Part shown: positions 50,201 to 61,732 of the stretch, piece by piece
How positions within the stretch are numbered: the first letter of the stretch is position 1
Layout: each line of letters begins with the position of its first letter
NCBI GenBank assembly: GCA_030674185.1
Contig: CM060307.1
Coordinates: 59,177,981-59,241,980 of the forward strand
Source: Monoplex corrugatus
Lineage: Eukaryota > Mollusca > Gastropoda > Littorinimorpha > Ranellidae
Length of the DNA stretch: 64,000 nucleotides
Reading direction: 5' to 3'
Notes under the pieces: generated by a model
The model's input: only the letters and a program-made list of their open reading frames with translations
Database searches by the model: none
Told to the model about the DNA's origin: nothing
Position numbers and translations under genes: made by a program

Positions 50201-51808
50201 CCAGCAAGAACAGTCTCACAAAACACCTTATTCCAACAAAACAAGAAGACAGTCTGACACTACACCATACTCCAACAAACCAACAAGAACAGTCTCACAA
50301 AACACCACATTCCAATAAGCAACAAGAACAGTCTGAAACATATACCATGTTCCAACAAAGCAAGGAGAACAATCTCACAAAACAACACATTCCAATAAAG
50401 CATAAAGAACAGTCTGAAACAACACACAATCCAACCAACCAACAAGAACAATCTGACACAACAACCACAGTTCAACAAAGCAACAAGAACAATCTGAAAC
50501 ACACCACATTCAACAAAGAACAAGAACAATCTGAAAACACCACATTCAACAAAGAACAAGAACAATCTGAACACCACCACATTTCAACAAAGAAAAGAAC
50601 ATTGAACACCACCACATTTCAACAAAGCAACAAGAACAATCTGAAACACCACCACATTTCAACAAAGCAATAAGAACAGTGTGACAAACACCACCACATT
50701 TCAACAAAGTAACAAGAACAATCTACACACCACCACATTTCAACAAAGCAATAAGAACAGTGTGACACACCACCACATTTCAACAAAGCAACAAGAACAA
50801 TCTAACACACCACCACATTTCAACAAAGCAACAAAAACAGTGTGACACACCACCACATTTCAACAAAGCAACAAGAACAATCTAACACACCACCACATTT
50901 CAACAAAGCAACAAAAACAGTGTGACACACCACCACATTTCAACAAAGCAACAAGAACAATCTAACACACCACCACATTTCAACAAAGCAACAAAAACAG
51001 TGTGACAAACACACCACATTTCAACAAAGCAACAAGAACAATCTAACACACCACCACATTTCAACAAAGCAACAAAAACAGTGTGACACACCACCACATT
51101 TCAACAAAGCAACAAGAACAGTTGACACACCACCACATTTCAACAAAGCAACAAAAACAGTGTGACACACCACCACATTTCAACAAAGCAACAAAAACAG
51201 TGTGACACACCACCACATTTCAACAAAGCAACAAAAACAGTGTGACAAAACACCACCACATTTCAACAAAGCAACAAAAACAGTGTGACACACCACCACA
51301 TTTCAACAAAGCAACAAGAACAATCTAACACACCACCACATTTCAACAAAGCAACAAGAACAGTCTGACACACCACCACATTTCAACAAAGCAACAAGAA
51401 CAGTCTGACACACCACCACATTTCAACAAAGCAACAAGAACAGTCTGAAACACCACCACATTTCAACAAGAACAATCTAACACACCACCACATTTCAACA
51501 AAGCAACAAGAACAGTCTGACACACCACCACATTTCAACAAAGCAACAAGAACAGTCTGACACACCACCACATTTCAACAAAGCAACAAAAACAGTGTGA
51601 CACACCACCACATTTCAACAAAGCGACAAGAACAGTCTGATACACCACCACATTCCAACAAAGCAACAAGAACAATCTGACAAAATTACTTCAATTCAAC
51701 AAAGCAACAAGAACAATCTGTGCAACAGCAATTAGCAAAGAAAAAATAGGAAAAAATCTACATTTCAACAAAGTGACAAGAACAATCTGACAAACACCAC
51801 ATTCTGAC
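46870..51808. repeat. 4.9-kb intronic minisatellite, 40-bp unit, about 120 copies, with 79/80-bp higher-order blocks
   Basis: The basic unit is AATCTGACACAACACCACAT then TCCAACAAAGCAACAAGAAC (40 bp). Blocks differ: A-rich/poly-C units to about 47450; AACAACACATTCCAACAAAG units at 47570-47720; ACCATTAAGAAC units at 47880-48480; a 79-bp dimer (40+39 bp) repeated about 17 times from about 48945 to 50290; CACCACCACATTTCAACAAA units, partly alternating as an 80-bp dimer, from about 50560 to 51650. The array ends about 20 bp before the splice donor of exon 51829-51907. Because 40 is not a multiple of 3 and stops are rare, all three - frames give repeated Cys/Leu/Val-rich peptides; these are not genes. 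Confidence 0.97.
47243..47265 (+). repeat. Poly-C run of 23 bases
   Basis: An uninterrupted C tract inside the minisatellite, followed by an A run. On the transcribed - strand it is G23. Confidence 0.97.
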
Positions 51809-51828
51809 AGCTGGGTGAACAACATTAC

Positions 51829-51907
51829 CTTTCAGATCAACAGATGAATCAACATCTGTGGCAAACTTTGATGCTACATGTTCTGCTGGAGGCTCGATTT
51901 TTCGAAC
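51829..51907 (-). CDS. Macro-RING-Deltex protein: small linker exon
   Basis: Between TTTCAG|GT and GAAAG|GTAATG: 26 codons plus one base, VRKIEPPAEHVASKFATDVD then SSVDLK. It joins in phase 0 to exon 53394-53482 and in phase 1 to 45976. No domain recognised. Confidence 0.75.
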
Positions 51908-52130
51908 CTGAAATCAAGTTTTGAGTTTTTGGTTTGTTTTATTTTTGGTAGTTTTTTTTCTTCTAAATGTCCAAAAAGACCGTTATCAGAATGGTCATAC
52001 AGCACAAAACCACATTCATGAGTTAGTGTACCTGCTCAATATATGTGTATCACAGTCTGAAACTAGGTGATAGTGCTGCTTGTTCTTTTAATTCATTTAC
52101 TTATTAATTTAGTTCATTATTCTCTGTTCC

Positions 52131-52200
52131 TTATTTATTTATTTATTTATCAATTTTATCATTTATTCATTTATTAACTTATCTATTTATTTATTCATCT
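52131..52200. repeat. Degenerate (ATTT)n tract
   Basis: TTTA/ATTT-rich simple repeat immediately at the left edge of the retroposon, which appears to have inserted into it. Confidence 0.85.
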
Positions 52201-52212
52201 ATCATTTCTTTT

Positions 52213-52758
52213 ATAGTTATTGTTATTTTTGTTTAAAGCCCAGCTGACTGCATAGAGCCATATCAGGGCTATAAATGTTTCAAAACTGACACAATATTTC
52301 AACAGGAAAAAAAAGGAAAAGAAAACTGAGTACACATATCAATGTATTTGTGCACATAATCTAAGAAGATGCCCCTGGCACTGACTATTCCATTCAATTT
52401 ATCAAACGGGATTTAAAACAACATACCTGAATACAAATTTAAACATAACTAAGGACACTAAAACAAATACAAAAACAGATCTAAATAACCTAAACTTGCT
52501 TCCATATACCACTTTTCACTACAGTGAAAATTGCACTTAATACATGTACCCAAATCATCACTCCCAAGGAAGTATGTAAGACTTTATCAAAGACATACAG
52601 GTGAATGGACCAGCAAGGCAGAAAATGATAGGGAGAAATGACAGAAAGCAAAGGAACAAGGCAGAAGAGTGACAGAAAAAAGGAAATTTCTAACAGAATT
52701 TCCAGAAGGTGGTGATACTATTTAGAATGAAAGAACCCCTGGCATATCCACAAGGGGT
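52213..52758 (-). mobile_element. ~0.55-kb retroposon, copy 3 (reverse)
   Basis: Flanked by ATCATTTCTTTT (52201-52212) and ATCATTTTTTTG (52759-52770), a 12-bp duplication with two mismatches. The body matches the copies at 38424 and 58862 along its length; the A-rich tail (reverse complement of GTTATTGTTATTTTTGTTT) sits at the low-coordinate end. Confidence 0.88.
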
Positions 52759-53039
52759 ATCATTTTTTTGTTAGCTGATTTCAATAATTATTTCATATAA
52801 ATGAAATACAACTTCAATGAAATAGTCATTTCAGAACAAGTATCCTTAATGTTCTTATGACCCATGAGAAAAAATTCTATACAACTTAATGCAAAAGCAA
52901 GATTATACTTTTTTGGTCCCATTTTCTACACCACCATAATAGCCACAGAACTGGGAGAGTTTTTAAAACAATGACAACAATGATGATGACAACAAGAATG
53001 CTATGAAGTTCCATATAGGACTGACTGCATGACAGGTGG

Positions 53040-53365
53040 TACTCTACACTTAGTGTCATATCATGGTGTCTACAAGGTCTGAGAGATACAAATTCCTACA
53101 GTGTTGGTCAGAAGATCTGAGCAACACCTTTAATGATACACCTATGAAGTAGACGAGATTTGACTGTGTGGTTCCAGTCCTTTCCATGCTCAACTCTGAG
53201 AAGAAGCTGGCTGGGGCCAAAAAATCCCACAATGATCTTGAAAGGAATGATGGAAATTCAAACCCATCCCTTCCAGTTAAGGGGGGATGGGGGTAGTCTA
53301 CTGCACAAAGCACTACACCATGGTGACTGGTAAGATTATAAATTCCTTTTTCAGACAGATCCAAC
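53040..53365 (-). mobile_element. tRNA-derived SINE, family B copy 1 (reverse)
   Basis: On the - strand the head has GGTGTAGTGCTTTGTGC and the B box-like GGGTTTGAATTTCC. The body (on +: GTGTTGGTCAGAAGATCTGA, CCATGCTCAACTCTGAGAAG, AAAAAATCCCACAATGAT) parallels the copy at 55630-55865. Confidence 0.6.
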
Positions 53366-53393
53366 TGTGTTCAAATGTGTATTAAATTCCTAC

Positions 53394-53482
53394 CTTTTCA
53401 ACGGCTTCTTCCACATCATTTTTCGCTCCATATAAATGCACTGTTGCATTTTGCACAGATGTCTCTGCAGGTGACAAATTCT
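53394..53482 (-). CDS. Macro-RING-Deltex protein: small exon, possible KH-like strand-helix
   Basis: Between CTTGACAG|AG and GAAAAG|GTAGGA. Encodes NLSPAETSVQNATVHLYGAK then NDVEEAVEKV after a split Glu codon. The pattern ATVHLYGAKNDVEEAVEKV (strand, turn, amphipathic helix) is like the KH-type repeats that accompany macro domains in PARP14-like proteins; that is a suggestion only. Phases fit both neighbours. Confidence 0.8.
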
Positions 53483-53796
53483 CTGTCAAGAATGAAGTAG
53501 ATAAAGTAGAAAAACAGCTAATAATACAGTAGAAAAACAGCTAATAATACATTTTGCAACTCATATTCTACAAAAGAAAAAACAAGTAACAATAATACAA
53601 ACAAGCAAAAACAAACAAAAACCAAGATAGTCTGTCCATACAAAAAAATCAGGTTTTTTAATGACAAATTACATCAAACATACTTGTATTTTTGACAGTT
53701 AATGTTGGAGTTAAGAAAGTAAGTCAATCTATCTTTGGGTTTGTGATTTACTGAATAATGTGGCAACAATGCAAATACTGCAGTCATGTTTATATA

Positions 53797-54465
53797 TTAA
53801 CTCAATCGAGTCGCAGCCTTCAGGGTCATTCTGCCCCCTGAATTCGGAGGATTTTTAGCACATTTTAAAAAAATATAGAAAAACAACCAAATAAAGTAGA
53901 CAAACAAAGTAAAGTGATACAGAAAGACCAGGATTAGATCTTTACAAATAATCTTACTTTATTTATGGTATTCTATGTACTTGTAAATGATGAGGTAGCC
54001 AACTAGGTATCCAAAGGGGGATAATTTTTTTTTTTTGATGGATATGAACACACAGTGAAACAGTTTTAGATGAAGTCCAGAACATAATTTCCATGCCATG
54101 GGTGTTTAAAATCACAAGATTACTGGTAGTTGTCACTTTTTGCATACAATTGCTCCAGAGCACAAAATATTTACAAAATTGTGAGGTTCGACTTGCTTTC
54201 CTTGACGCCATTTGCGAAATTCACATGTCACGAGTAGCGCTGAAAAAAGGCTACTGTTGTCTTTGTTTCACATTGCCACAAACGGTCTAAGGTAAAAACT
54301 GCTGTAAACATATCCTATTTTCGTTTCCCAGTGAGTTTTTCCTATAACTGACACTTCTGACGTAAAAAAAAAAAAAATGTCCGCCGTCGATAAATCGACG
54401 TCACGTCTCCAAGCAGTAAACGAAAGTGACGGAGATTTTTTTCCGGCACGAAGCGATCGAGTTAA
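53797..54465. mobile_element. TTAA-flanked TIR element, 669 bp
   Basis: Left end TTAACTCAATCGAGTCGC and right end GCGATCGAGTTAA are inverted with two or three differences over about 17 bp, and TTAA lies at both borders. The inside includes CpG-containing GTCGATAAATCGACGTCACG near the right end. No transposase ORF was recognised. It fits a piggyBac/Kolobok-type non-autonomous element. Confidence 0.72.
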
Positions 54466-54469
54466 TCAT

Positions 54470-55625
54470 TAGGTCATTACAGATGCATCACCTACACAAC
54501 TGGGGGAATATTTCAAAATGGAGATGGCAGCAGGAAGCCTACAGTTGCAAAATTCTTGATTCCCAGTTTTTTCACTGTTGTTTTTTTGCTTTTGTGTTAC
54601 TGTCTTTTTAAATTGAGACAACTGATTCGAGGGCTGATTAAAAAATCTTGTCAGTTAGGCTTTCTGAATGGTTTACAGTAATGCTTTCAAGTTGCATCCA
54701 GATATATTACAGCCTTTACACTATCAATACATACAAAATTACAATGACAACATACCTAGTTTGACTGTAAGCCATCATTGAAAATGTGATGTTATTGACT
54801 GTGCATCTGAAATGTGGATCCTAGCATACAGTAGCTCAGATGCTGTATCTTCCAAGACCCAAACTTGGAGATGGTCCATTCAAAACTCATGCCAATCTGA
54901 CACTTGTGTATGGAGACAAGCGTGTGTCATACTGGACAGTTTGCCACTGAATTGATAGTTTCAAATGACAAAAAAACAACTTGAAAGATAAGTACAACAA
55001 TTTGCTGAACTGATAGTTTCAAATAAGAAAAAAAACGAATGACTTGAATGGCAAGTACCAATATGGATGTCCAACTGATGTCTGGAACAAGAAAACTGTT
55101 CCATGAGTTAAGAAAGTAGTTGAAGAGTACTATTTCATATATTTCAGTTCACGAAATAAGTTAAGCTTATGGTGTTTCATATGGCACAATTCAATAGATG
55201 CTGCAGTACGATCTTGAAATGATGAAAGTGGCTGCCAGAGGGATATCTCATCTTCTGACAGAGAAGCTGAAAAAACAGCGGGTCACACATAACTGTCTTC
55301 CCCCTTCAACCATTCTTTCTCCTTGAATTTCCCTTTATCTTCCCTTTTCATGTTTTACCCACCAAAATGAAGACAATGCCCGGGCAAAATGACATTCCAA
55401 TTTATTTTTCTATCCTAAGTATCTCTGTGTCACTGCTCCTACTCTGCTCAACTCAGCTTTCAAACACACTTCCAACCCACCGGAACTGGTCACCACGACA
55501 GCAGGCACAAAAGGACGACAAAATCTGGGACAATTTTTCACAATGCTAAGATAATGAGAACAGAAATGTTCGTAACGATGTAATGAAATTTTGACTGAGC
55601 TGCATGAGACTTTTATAACATATGC
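54470..55625. other. Intron stretch, nothing recognised
   Basis: AT-rich intronic DNA with a short imperfect duplication (AACTGATAGTTTCAAAT, about 54950 and 55000). No exon-like frame. Confidence 0.5.
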
Positions 55626-55629
55626 TGGA

Positions 55630-55865
55630 GTCAATCAGGCCCTACAGATACAGACACCTTGAGTGTTGGTCAAGAAATCTGAGCAAAGAAGATACAGACA
55701 CGAATGTGTGGTCTCAATCTTCTATAGTATGCTCAACTCTGTAGAAGCCAGCTGTAGCCAAAAAAATCTCACAATGATATGAACTGATAAGGATTTGAAC
55801 CTCCAACCTACTAGTCATCAGTACTTTAAACGAACCATTTCACTAAAGTGGCTGGCTACTCTTAA
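55630..55865 (-). mobile_element. tRNA-derived SINE, family B copy 2 (reverse)
   Basis: On the - strand: A box-like CACTTTAGTGAAATGG and B box GGAGGTTCAAATCC. The body matches 53040-53365 (GAGTGTTGGTCAAGAAATCT; TATGCTCAACTCTG; AAAAAATCTCACAATGAT). Confidence 0.65.
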
Positions 55866-55939
55866 CATTTCAAACAAATATAAAATCTTGCACTCTTTAC
55901 TCTTATCTCACCATGTCTTGGATACAGTAGCACCATTAC

Positions 55940-55988
55940 CTTTTCTTCCAGGTGCAGACTTGAAAAAAGCCTCTACTGCTTTGAATCT
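55940..55988 (-). CDS. Macro-RING-Deltex protein: 49-bp exon
   Basis: Between GCTTTTCAG|AG and GAAAAG|GTAATG: RFKAVEAFFKSAPGRK plus one base. It follows the macro domain's last strand in phase 0 and supplies the first base of the Glu codon completed at 53482. Short, but both borders and both phases fit. Confidence 0.75.
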
Positions 55989-56109
55989 CTGAAAAGCACA
56001 CAAAAACGGAGGTAGAGACATAAAATACAGTTACAATTTCATTCACATTCAGGTGGCATACAATCAATAAATCTCAATTTTTTTAATTTGTTTACAGTGA
56101 TCCTGTAAT

Positions 56110-57960
56110 TAAGTACAAGTTTCAACTTACTTATTGCCTATTATGCCAAGATAGAAGATTACAAAAGACTGAAAGAACCATATTCAGAAGAGATAAGAAG
56201 GCATGGATAGAAGAAGAATGCTCAAAAATCACAGAGGCAAATGTTCAGAGAAAAGAAAAAGAAATGTTTCAGCAAATAAGAAAGATGAAATCCACAAATT
56301 TTCAAGGACAAAATCAAAGCATAGACAGTAAATAGAGCGAAACCTTGACAGAGATGGAAGTTATTCTATCAAGATGGCATGAGTACGGCAAAGAACTTTT
56401 TCACAACAACACACCAGAACTCCCAAAAGATATTCCCTGCCTTGACTTTCAAGAACTGGAACCAAAACCTCTTATCAGCGAAGTCAGAGCAGCAATTGAT
56501 CAGCTGAAGTTAGGAAAATTACCTGGATTGGACAACATATCAGGCGAACTGTTAAAGAACACTGGAGAAGCAGATGTAATTGTCTTACATCATCTATGTA
56601 CAAGAATATGGGAATCATGATAATGGTCGGATGACTGGAAGATACAAGTATTTGTCATGCTATATAAAAACTGGAATACCAAGGACTGCAGTAACAACAG
56701 AACCATCGCCCTAATCAGCCACACCAGTAAAGTACTGCTAATCATCATACTGAACAGAATGAAACAAAAAGCAGAAGAAGAACTCTCTGACCGTCAGGCT
56801 GGTTACAGATCCAACAGGGGCACAACAGGCATGTTATTTGTCTTACAGATTTTGATAGAAAAAGTAAGGAACAGCAAACTAGCAGCTTTCATTACCTTTA
56901 TCAATTACAGCAAGGCCTGTAACAGTGTCATACACCATCAACTGTTCAACACCACTGCAAAGATGGGCTTCCCCAAACACTTGGCATCACTTACAGCAGC
57001 ATTATATGAAGACCAGAAAGCAACTATCAGATGGAATGGAGCACAATGCGAATATTTTGGCATTAAAAAAGGGGTCAGGCAGGGCTGCATCCTTTCGCCT
57101 CATTTTTTTAAACTTATATACAGAGCTGGTCATTAGAGAGGCAGATTCAGAAGAGATGGGACTAAAGATTGGAGGAAGAAACATCACCAACCGCAGATAT
57201 GTGTACGACACTGCATTAATGGCAGATAACATTACAAGCATGAAGAGAATTCTCTTCCAAGTAAATGCAGTAGGTCGCAGGGCAGGATGCTTAAAAAAAC
57301 CAAAGTAGCGCACACCACGTGAAAAGGCCAAGAACATCCAAATAAATAACACAGACTTCAAGACTTAGAAAATGTCCAACATTTCAAGTGTCTATGATCT
57401 ATAAAAGCAAAAGATGGCTCCTGCACCAAAGATGTGAAAACAAGAATTGGCATGGCAAAACAAAAGATGGTCCAGTAAAATAATGTATGGCAAGACAGAG
57501 GGCTTCCCAAAGATTTAAAACTAAGACCCCTGAAAATTTTTATTTGGCCTGTTTTTGTGTATGGTTGCAAAGCCTGGACACTAAGAAAAGACAAGAAAGA
57601 AAAGAAAATCACTGCAGCTCTCAGAATCAGATGGACAGAAGAACAAATGATAGAGTGTTAAAGGAACTGAATGTCAGAAGCCAGCTGCTGACAGAGTTCA
57701 ACAACAACAAAATGCTGAAATACAAAGGCCATGCAATCAGAAACACCAGAACAGATCTGATGTCAATGACCTGCAGGATAAAGTTGAGGCAAGAAGAAGA
57801 AAGGAACGACTGCACACCTGTTTCAACAACACTGCCGAAATATGTGGTCTGGAGATCCAGGAGGTCTCCCACAGATATCTTAATCGTATCAACCTGGAGA
57901 AAACATGTGACGTCAAGTGTGGCTCCTACTGCCGATCCCGGTGAGGGAGAGAGATGAAAT
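56110..57960 (+). mobile_element. LINE with RT, degenerate (RTE/L1-like)
   Basis: In order: pre-RT segment (MTEMEVILSRWHEYGKELFH at 56345; then LKLGKLPGLDNISGELLKNT), RT (NNRTIALISHTSKVLLIIIL; DRQAGYRSNRGTTGMLFVLQ; TAKMGFPKHLASLTAALYED; GVRQGCILSPHFF; then YVYDTALMADN in place of the YADD box) and C-terminal block (VLKELNVRSQLLTEFNNNKM, LKYKGHAIRNTRTDLM). Frameshifts at about 57110 and elsewhere. In YVYDTALMADN the catalytic box is altered. Intronic, opposite to the host gene. Confidence 0.88.
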
Positions 57961-58245
57961 GATGACTATGCCACTGGCATGTAGGGCAGCAATGAAGATT
58001 CTCCTCTTCTGTCTGTTCTGGACAAGCCTCTGTGTAGTACTCCAAGTATGTTTTAGGGCCTTGAGGGCTCCTCTTGTTTGTAGCCAGGTCTTTCTTGGGT
58101 CTTCCTCTCTCATGTCTACCTTCTGGAGTCCAGTGAAGGGCAACCCAAGTGATGTTATCCTTCTCTTTTCTGATGATGTGTCCAATCCATCTCAATCACC
58201 TTTTCATTATGATAATGCCCATACTCTCTTGATTAAATTTTGAAG
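57913..58245 (-). mobile_element. LINE 3' end fragment, opposite orientation
   Basis: The - strand reads RMRWIGHIIRKEKDNITWVA, then LHWTPEGRHERGRPKKDLAT and in a second frame NRQKRRIFIAALHASGI. This is the typical C-terminus of LINE RT proteins (GHxxR...RGRPK...W...ALH) with a shift in the middle. Its 3' end meets the 3' end of the + strand LINE. Confidence 0.8.
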
Positions 58246-58347
58246 CAGTTCTACATATGAGGGACTATACTGGGACATCATTTGTGTTTATCTGCTCCCT
58301 TCCCCACATAAAAGTGCCAGACAAGACTGCTATTTATAAATGACTGA

Positions 58348-58463
58348 TTAATCCTTTAACTCCCTTACGCTATCCACCAGCTTTCCACATTATCAACCAT
58401 GATGAAAAAAAAAAAAATTAAATTTTTGAAGCAGCAAATAGGATGAGGGAGTGAAAGAATTAA
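58348..58463. mobile_element. TTAA-flanked MITE, 116 bp
   Basis: Ends TTAATCCTTTAACTCCCTTA and GAGGGAGTGAAAGAATTAA are inverted, extended by CGCTATCC/GGATGA inside, with TTAA at both borders. Same family as the MITE at 63445-63690. Confidence 0.85.
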
Positions 58464-58474
58464 ATACACTCTGG

Positions 58475-58570
58475 TTTGATAGATCAATGGATGACCATAA
58501 GGCATCAAATGGAAAGATTTTGTGACAAACCACAGGGCATGAAATGGAAAGATTTTGTGACAAACAATGA
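58475..58570. repeat. ~35-bp tandem duplication
   Basis: Two copies of GGCATCAAATGGAAAGATTT then TGTGACAAAC in a row. Confidence 0.75.
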
Positions 58571-58861
58571 AGTCAAGAAGCACACAGATTCCAGTTACTA
58601 ACATCATCTGCAAGCATCAACTGAATTGGCTGGATCTTGCTGCTGGGCTGATGTCTTCCAGACCTGTTCATCAAGTCCTGAACTGGAAACCAGAAGGACA
58701 GTGAAGAATGGGAAGACAAAAAAATGAACTGCACCAAACAGCTGACATATACCTACCACTGGTGGATAGATACTGGAGTGATGCCCAAAGACTCTGCCAA
58801 CCAAGCCCATTACAGAGCTTTTGCTGCTTCATTTGTCACATGACACACAAGTGTCTAAGAA

Positions 58862-59411
58862 AGTAAAGCCCAGCTGTTTACTCACAGTCATATCAGAGAC
58901 ATAACCATCTCAAACAAAACATATATCTTAATACACTGATGATCCTGGAAAAAGAAAACCAGGAAAAATAATACACATATCACTGCATTCATGCAAATAA
59001 TCTAAGGATATGTCCTTGGCATTGGCCATTCTGCCAAATATATCACCAAAGGGATTATAAAACAAACCCAAACGCAAATGCATAAACATAACCGGGTACA
59101 CGAAAACATGCATAAAAACTGGTCTGTTCTTCCTAAAACTGACACTACTCAGTTCACATTTTCTTAAGGCTACAAATGCATTCAATGTTAGTACTCAATC
59201 AGCAATGCTGACAGACAGAAAATATGCAAGGCTTTATGGAAAACATACAGAGGACAAATCTGCAAAGCAAAAAACGAGAAAGAAAGAGATGACAGAAAAC
59301 AATGGGGCAAGTTAGAAACAGAGAGAGTAACAGTAAAGAGGAAATTTCTAGCGCATTTCAGGTGGGGATAGTACTTATACTGAAATACCCCTGGCATCCC
59401 CATGGAAGGTA
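58862..59411 (-). mobile_element. ~0.55-kb retroposon, copy 4 (reverse)
   Basis: Matches copies 2 and 3 from AAAGCCCAGCTG...CATATCAGAG to CCCCTGGCATCCCCATGG. The A-rich tail seen in copies 2 and 3 is short or lost here, and I could not define target duplications. Confidence 0.8.
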
Positions 59412-59685
59412 TTCACCAGCTGGCCAAAGGAATACTTTCTACTCCTGTAGACAATAAACAATACCAACATGCCAAATTCTAAACTAGTATAAGCTATACC
59501 AATGAGATACAGAATGGAACACATGTATTTACAAACAACAAAAATTAACAAAACAAATATGTAATCTCAACTACAGACAATTTAGGAAACAACTAGTGTT
59601 TATATCTTCTCATTATGATCTGTAAACAATTTAGAATAAAAATCAATATGTATATGTTTTATCATATTTTGATTTTGATCGTTAC

Positions 59686-59931
59686 CTGAATCAAAGGTCT
59701 GTCCTCTGGAAAACAGACAATGTAGACAGTATGAAGCGATGAATGTGGCATATCAACAAAGAAGTCCCGAGCAGCACTGAACATGGTTTCTGCGACGCTG
59801 TCTGCTGGATATTTTAGCTTACCAGTACCCAAGGTTGGGAAAGTGATGCTTTTATACTTGTGAGCACTGGCCAATGTAAGACAGCAATGCACTCGGTTAC
59901 GAAGTTCTTCCAAAAGATGCTCATTGTTTTC
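59686..59931 (-). CDS. Macro-RING-Deltex protein: second half of N-terminal macro domain
   Basis: 82 codons in phase 0 between ATCTCAG|GA and TTCAG|GTAACG. ENNEHLLEELRNRVHCCLTL, ASAHKYKSITFPTLGTGKLK and YPADSVAETMFSAARDFF are the classic second half of a macro domain: a helix with the Cys/Leu-rich core, then the SITFPxLGTGxxxYP loop that contacts the diphosphate. HTVYIVCFPEDRPLIQ is the last strand. It joins directly to exon 61757-61984. Confidence 0.95.
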
Positions 59932-60229
59932 CTGAGATACACAGGCATGAAGATGGTGACATATATGATAAATGAACAACACAGAAACAACAAACCAAAG
60001 ATGGTTCTAAGTTCTAAAAACAAACTCACAAACAATGGTCCTGCATCTTTCACATGACTGCATCTGGAATGCATTGGCAGCTTTATGGAGTATCTTAAAA
60101 TATCCTGGTTATGAGCAAAACCATAACTGCTCCCCAGATATAGTACTGAATGATTTCACTGTGGGTATTTTAAACTGGCCAAGTATTCATGTTTGCTTTG
60201 GTGGTACTATTCAGTACACATACTGCTTA

Positions 60230-60760
60230 ATGTTCAGTTCAGTTAATATTGCTTATGGCCCAACTGACCAGTAAGGCCATATCACGGCTAACACTACATT
60301 AAACACAATTCCAAATCTAATTAAAAAGCCAACATATGTTTTGAAAATGGCTGATTAAAAGTAGCAGAAGGCCACAAAACACCTTTGTCAGACTTTGGTT
60401 GACAAGAGTTCTGCATAAAAGAACTCACATGCCAATGAACTGGTACAGTCTTTACCGAAGAAAGCAAGATTAAAACAGACCTAGTTTGTTTTAAAGATCC
60501 ATAATGGGCCGTCCAAAATTGAGGAGAGAAGTCTGAAACAACTGCTAGATTATATCTGCATTCTGTAAGAGGGGAAGGATGCAGACTCCAAGAGGAGGAG
60601 TACGTTTTGAGTTTTCTTTGAATTGAGTTTTATGTTTGGGATTAAAGACGCAGTCATAAGCAGGGCTTTTCAGTTCAGTGAACAATAATAGAATAGTATA
60701 TGAAATTCGTTACGAGCGCAGAGATGTCATCTTGAGAAACTGAAACTGAAACTGAAACTG
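60230..60760. other. Intron stretch with a diverged retroposon-like edge
   Basis: GCCCAACTGACCAGTAAGGC then CATATCACGGCTAACAC near 60258-60294 recalls the GCCCAGCTGACTGCATAGAG then CCATATCAGGGCTATAA edge of the 0.55-kb retroposons, but the rest does not match. A (GAAACT)n patch is at about 60736-60760. Confidence 0.35.
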
Positions 60761-60963
60761 CATAATAAGCTGCATACAGGGTTGGATAACTGGCAGAGCA
60801 TGTCTATGACACTGGAGGACTGTGGGATCAGTAAGCTATAGTATAACTATAAGCCATAAGCTGCTGTGAGCAGTAAGTGCATCAACAATTATCCCTTAAT
60901 TATCTGACTCTGCAAACACTGCCCCAGTTACATCTCCCCTACCTAAACCTCACTTACAGTCAT

Positions 60964-60964
<1 letters not shown>

Positions 60965-61018
<54 letters not shown>

Positions 61019-61026
61019 TGTGGTGG

Positions 61027-61082
<56 letters not shown>

Positions 61083-61137
61083 TGTGTGCGTGCGTGCGTG
61101 CGTGCGTGCGTGGCGTGCGTGTGTGTGTGTGTGCGTG
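60965..61137 (+). repeat. (TG)n/(TGCG)n microsatellite
   Basis: TG repeat, a GGTGG interruption, then about 25 GCGT units. Confidence 0.97.
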
Positions 61138-61433
61138 TGCAAGTGTGCAAATGTGTGTGTTGTGCGTTATGAAGCTTTAGATTTCACTTAATCAGTTACT
61201 GTCAAAAGACTCCTGTATCTGAACATTCTCACTAAATGACCTCATAAGTACATCTCATTCATACATAAATAAAGATCATCTCATTCATAATATGTCTGTA
61301 TGTTCATTTCCAAGCTGGGCAATGACAATACAACTTTAACGCTAAGCTGACAACAGAAAGTTCAATGATTTGCAATGACCATGACAGAGAGAGAATGCAT
61401 GTGAATGTGTGCTGCGTGAGTGTGAATGTGTGC

Positions 61434-61443
61434 TGTGTGTGTG

Positions 61444-61524
<81 letters not shown>

Positions 61525-61569
61525 GGATGTGTGTGTGTGTGTGTGTTCTGTGTGTGTGTGCATGCATAT

Positions 61570-61631
<62 letters not shown>

Positions 61632-61668
61632 GTGTGTGGTGGGGTGTGTGTGTGTTGTGTGTGTGTGT

Positions 61669-61722
<54 letters not shown>

Positions 61723-61732
61723 CACGTGCATG
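61434..61732 (+). repeat. ~300-bp (TG)n microsatellite
   Basis: Long TG tract with scattered interruptions. On the transcribed strand it is a CA repeat starting about 20 bp after the donor of exon 61757-61984. Confidence 0.97.

Noticed and set aside
46855..51571. Many - strand frames of Cys/Leu/Val repeats such as VLVALLEYGVVSDC
   Set aside because: They exist in all frames because the 40-bp unit lacks stops; unit length is not a multiple of 3 and there are no splice or start features.
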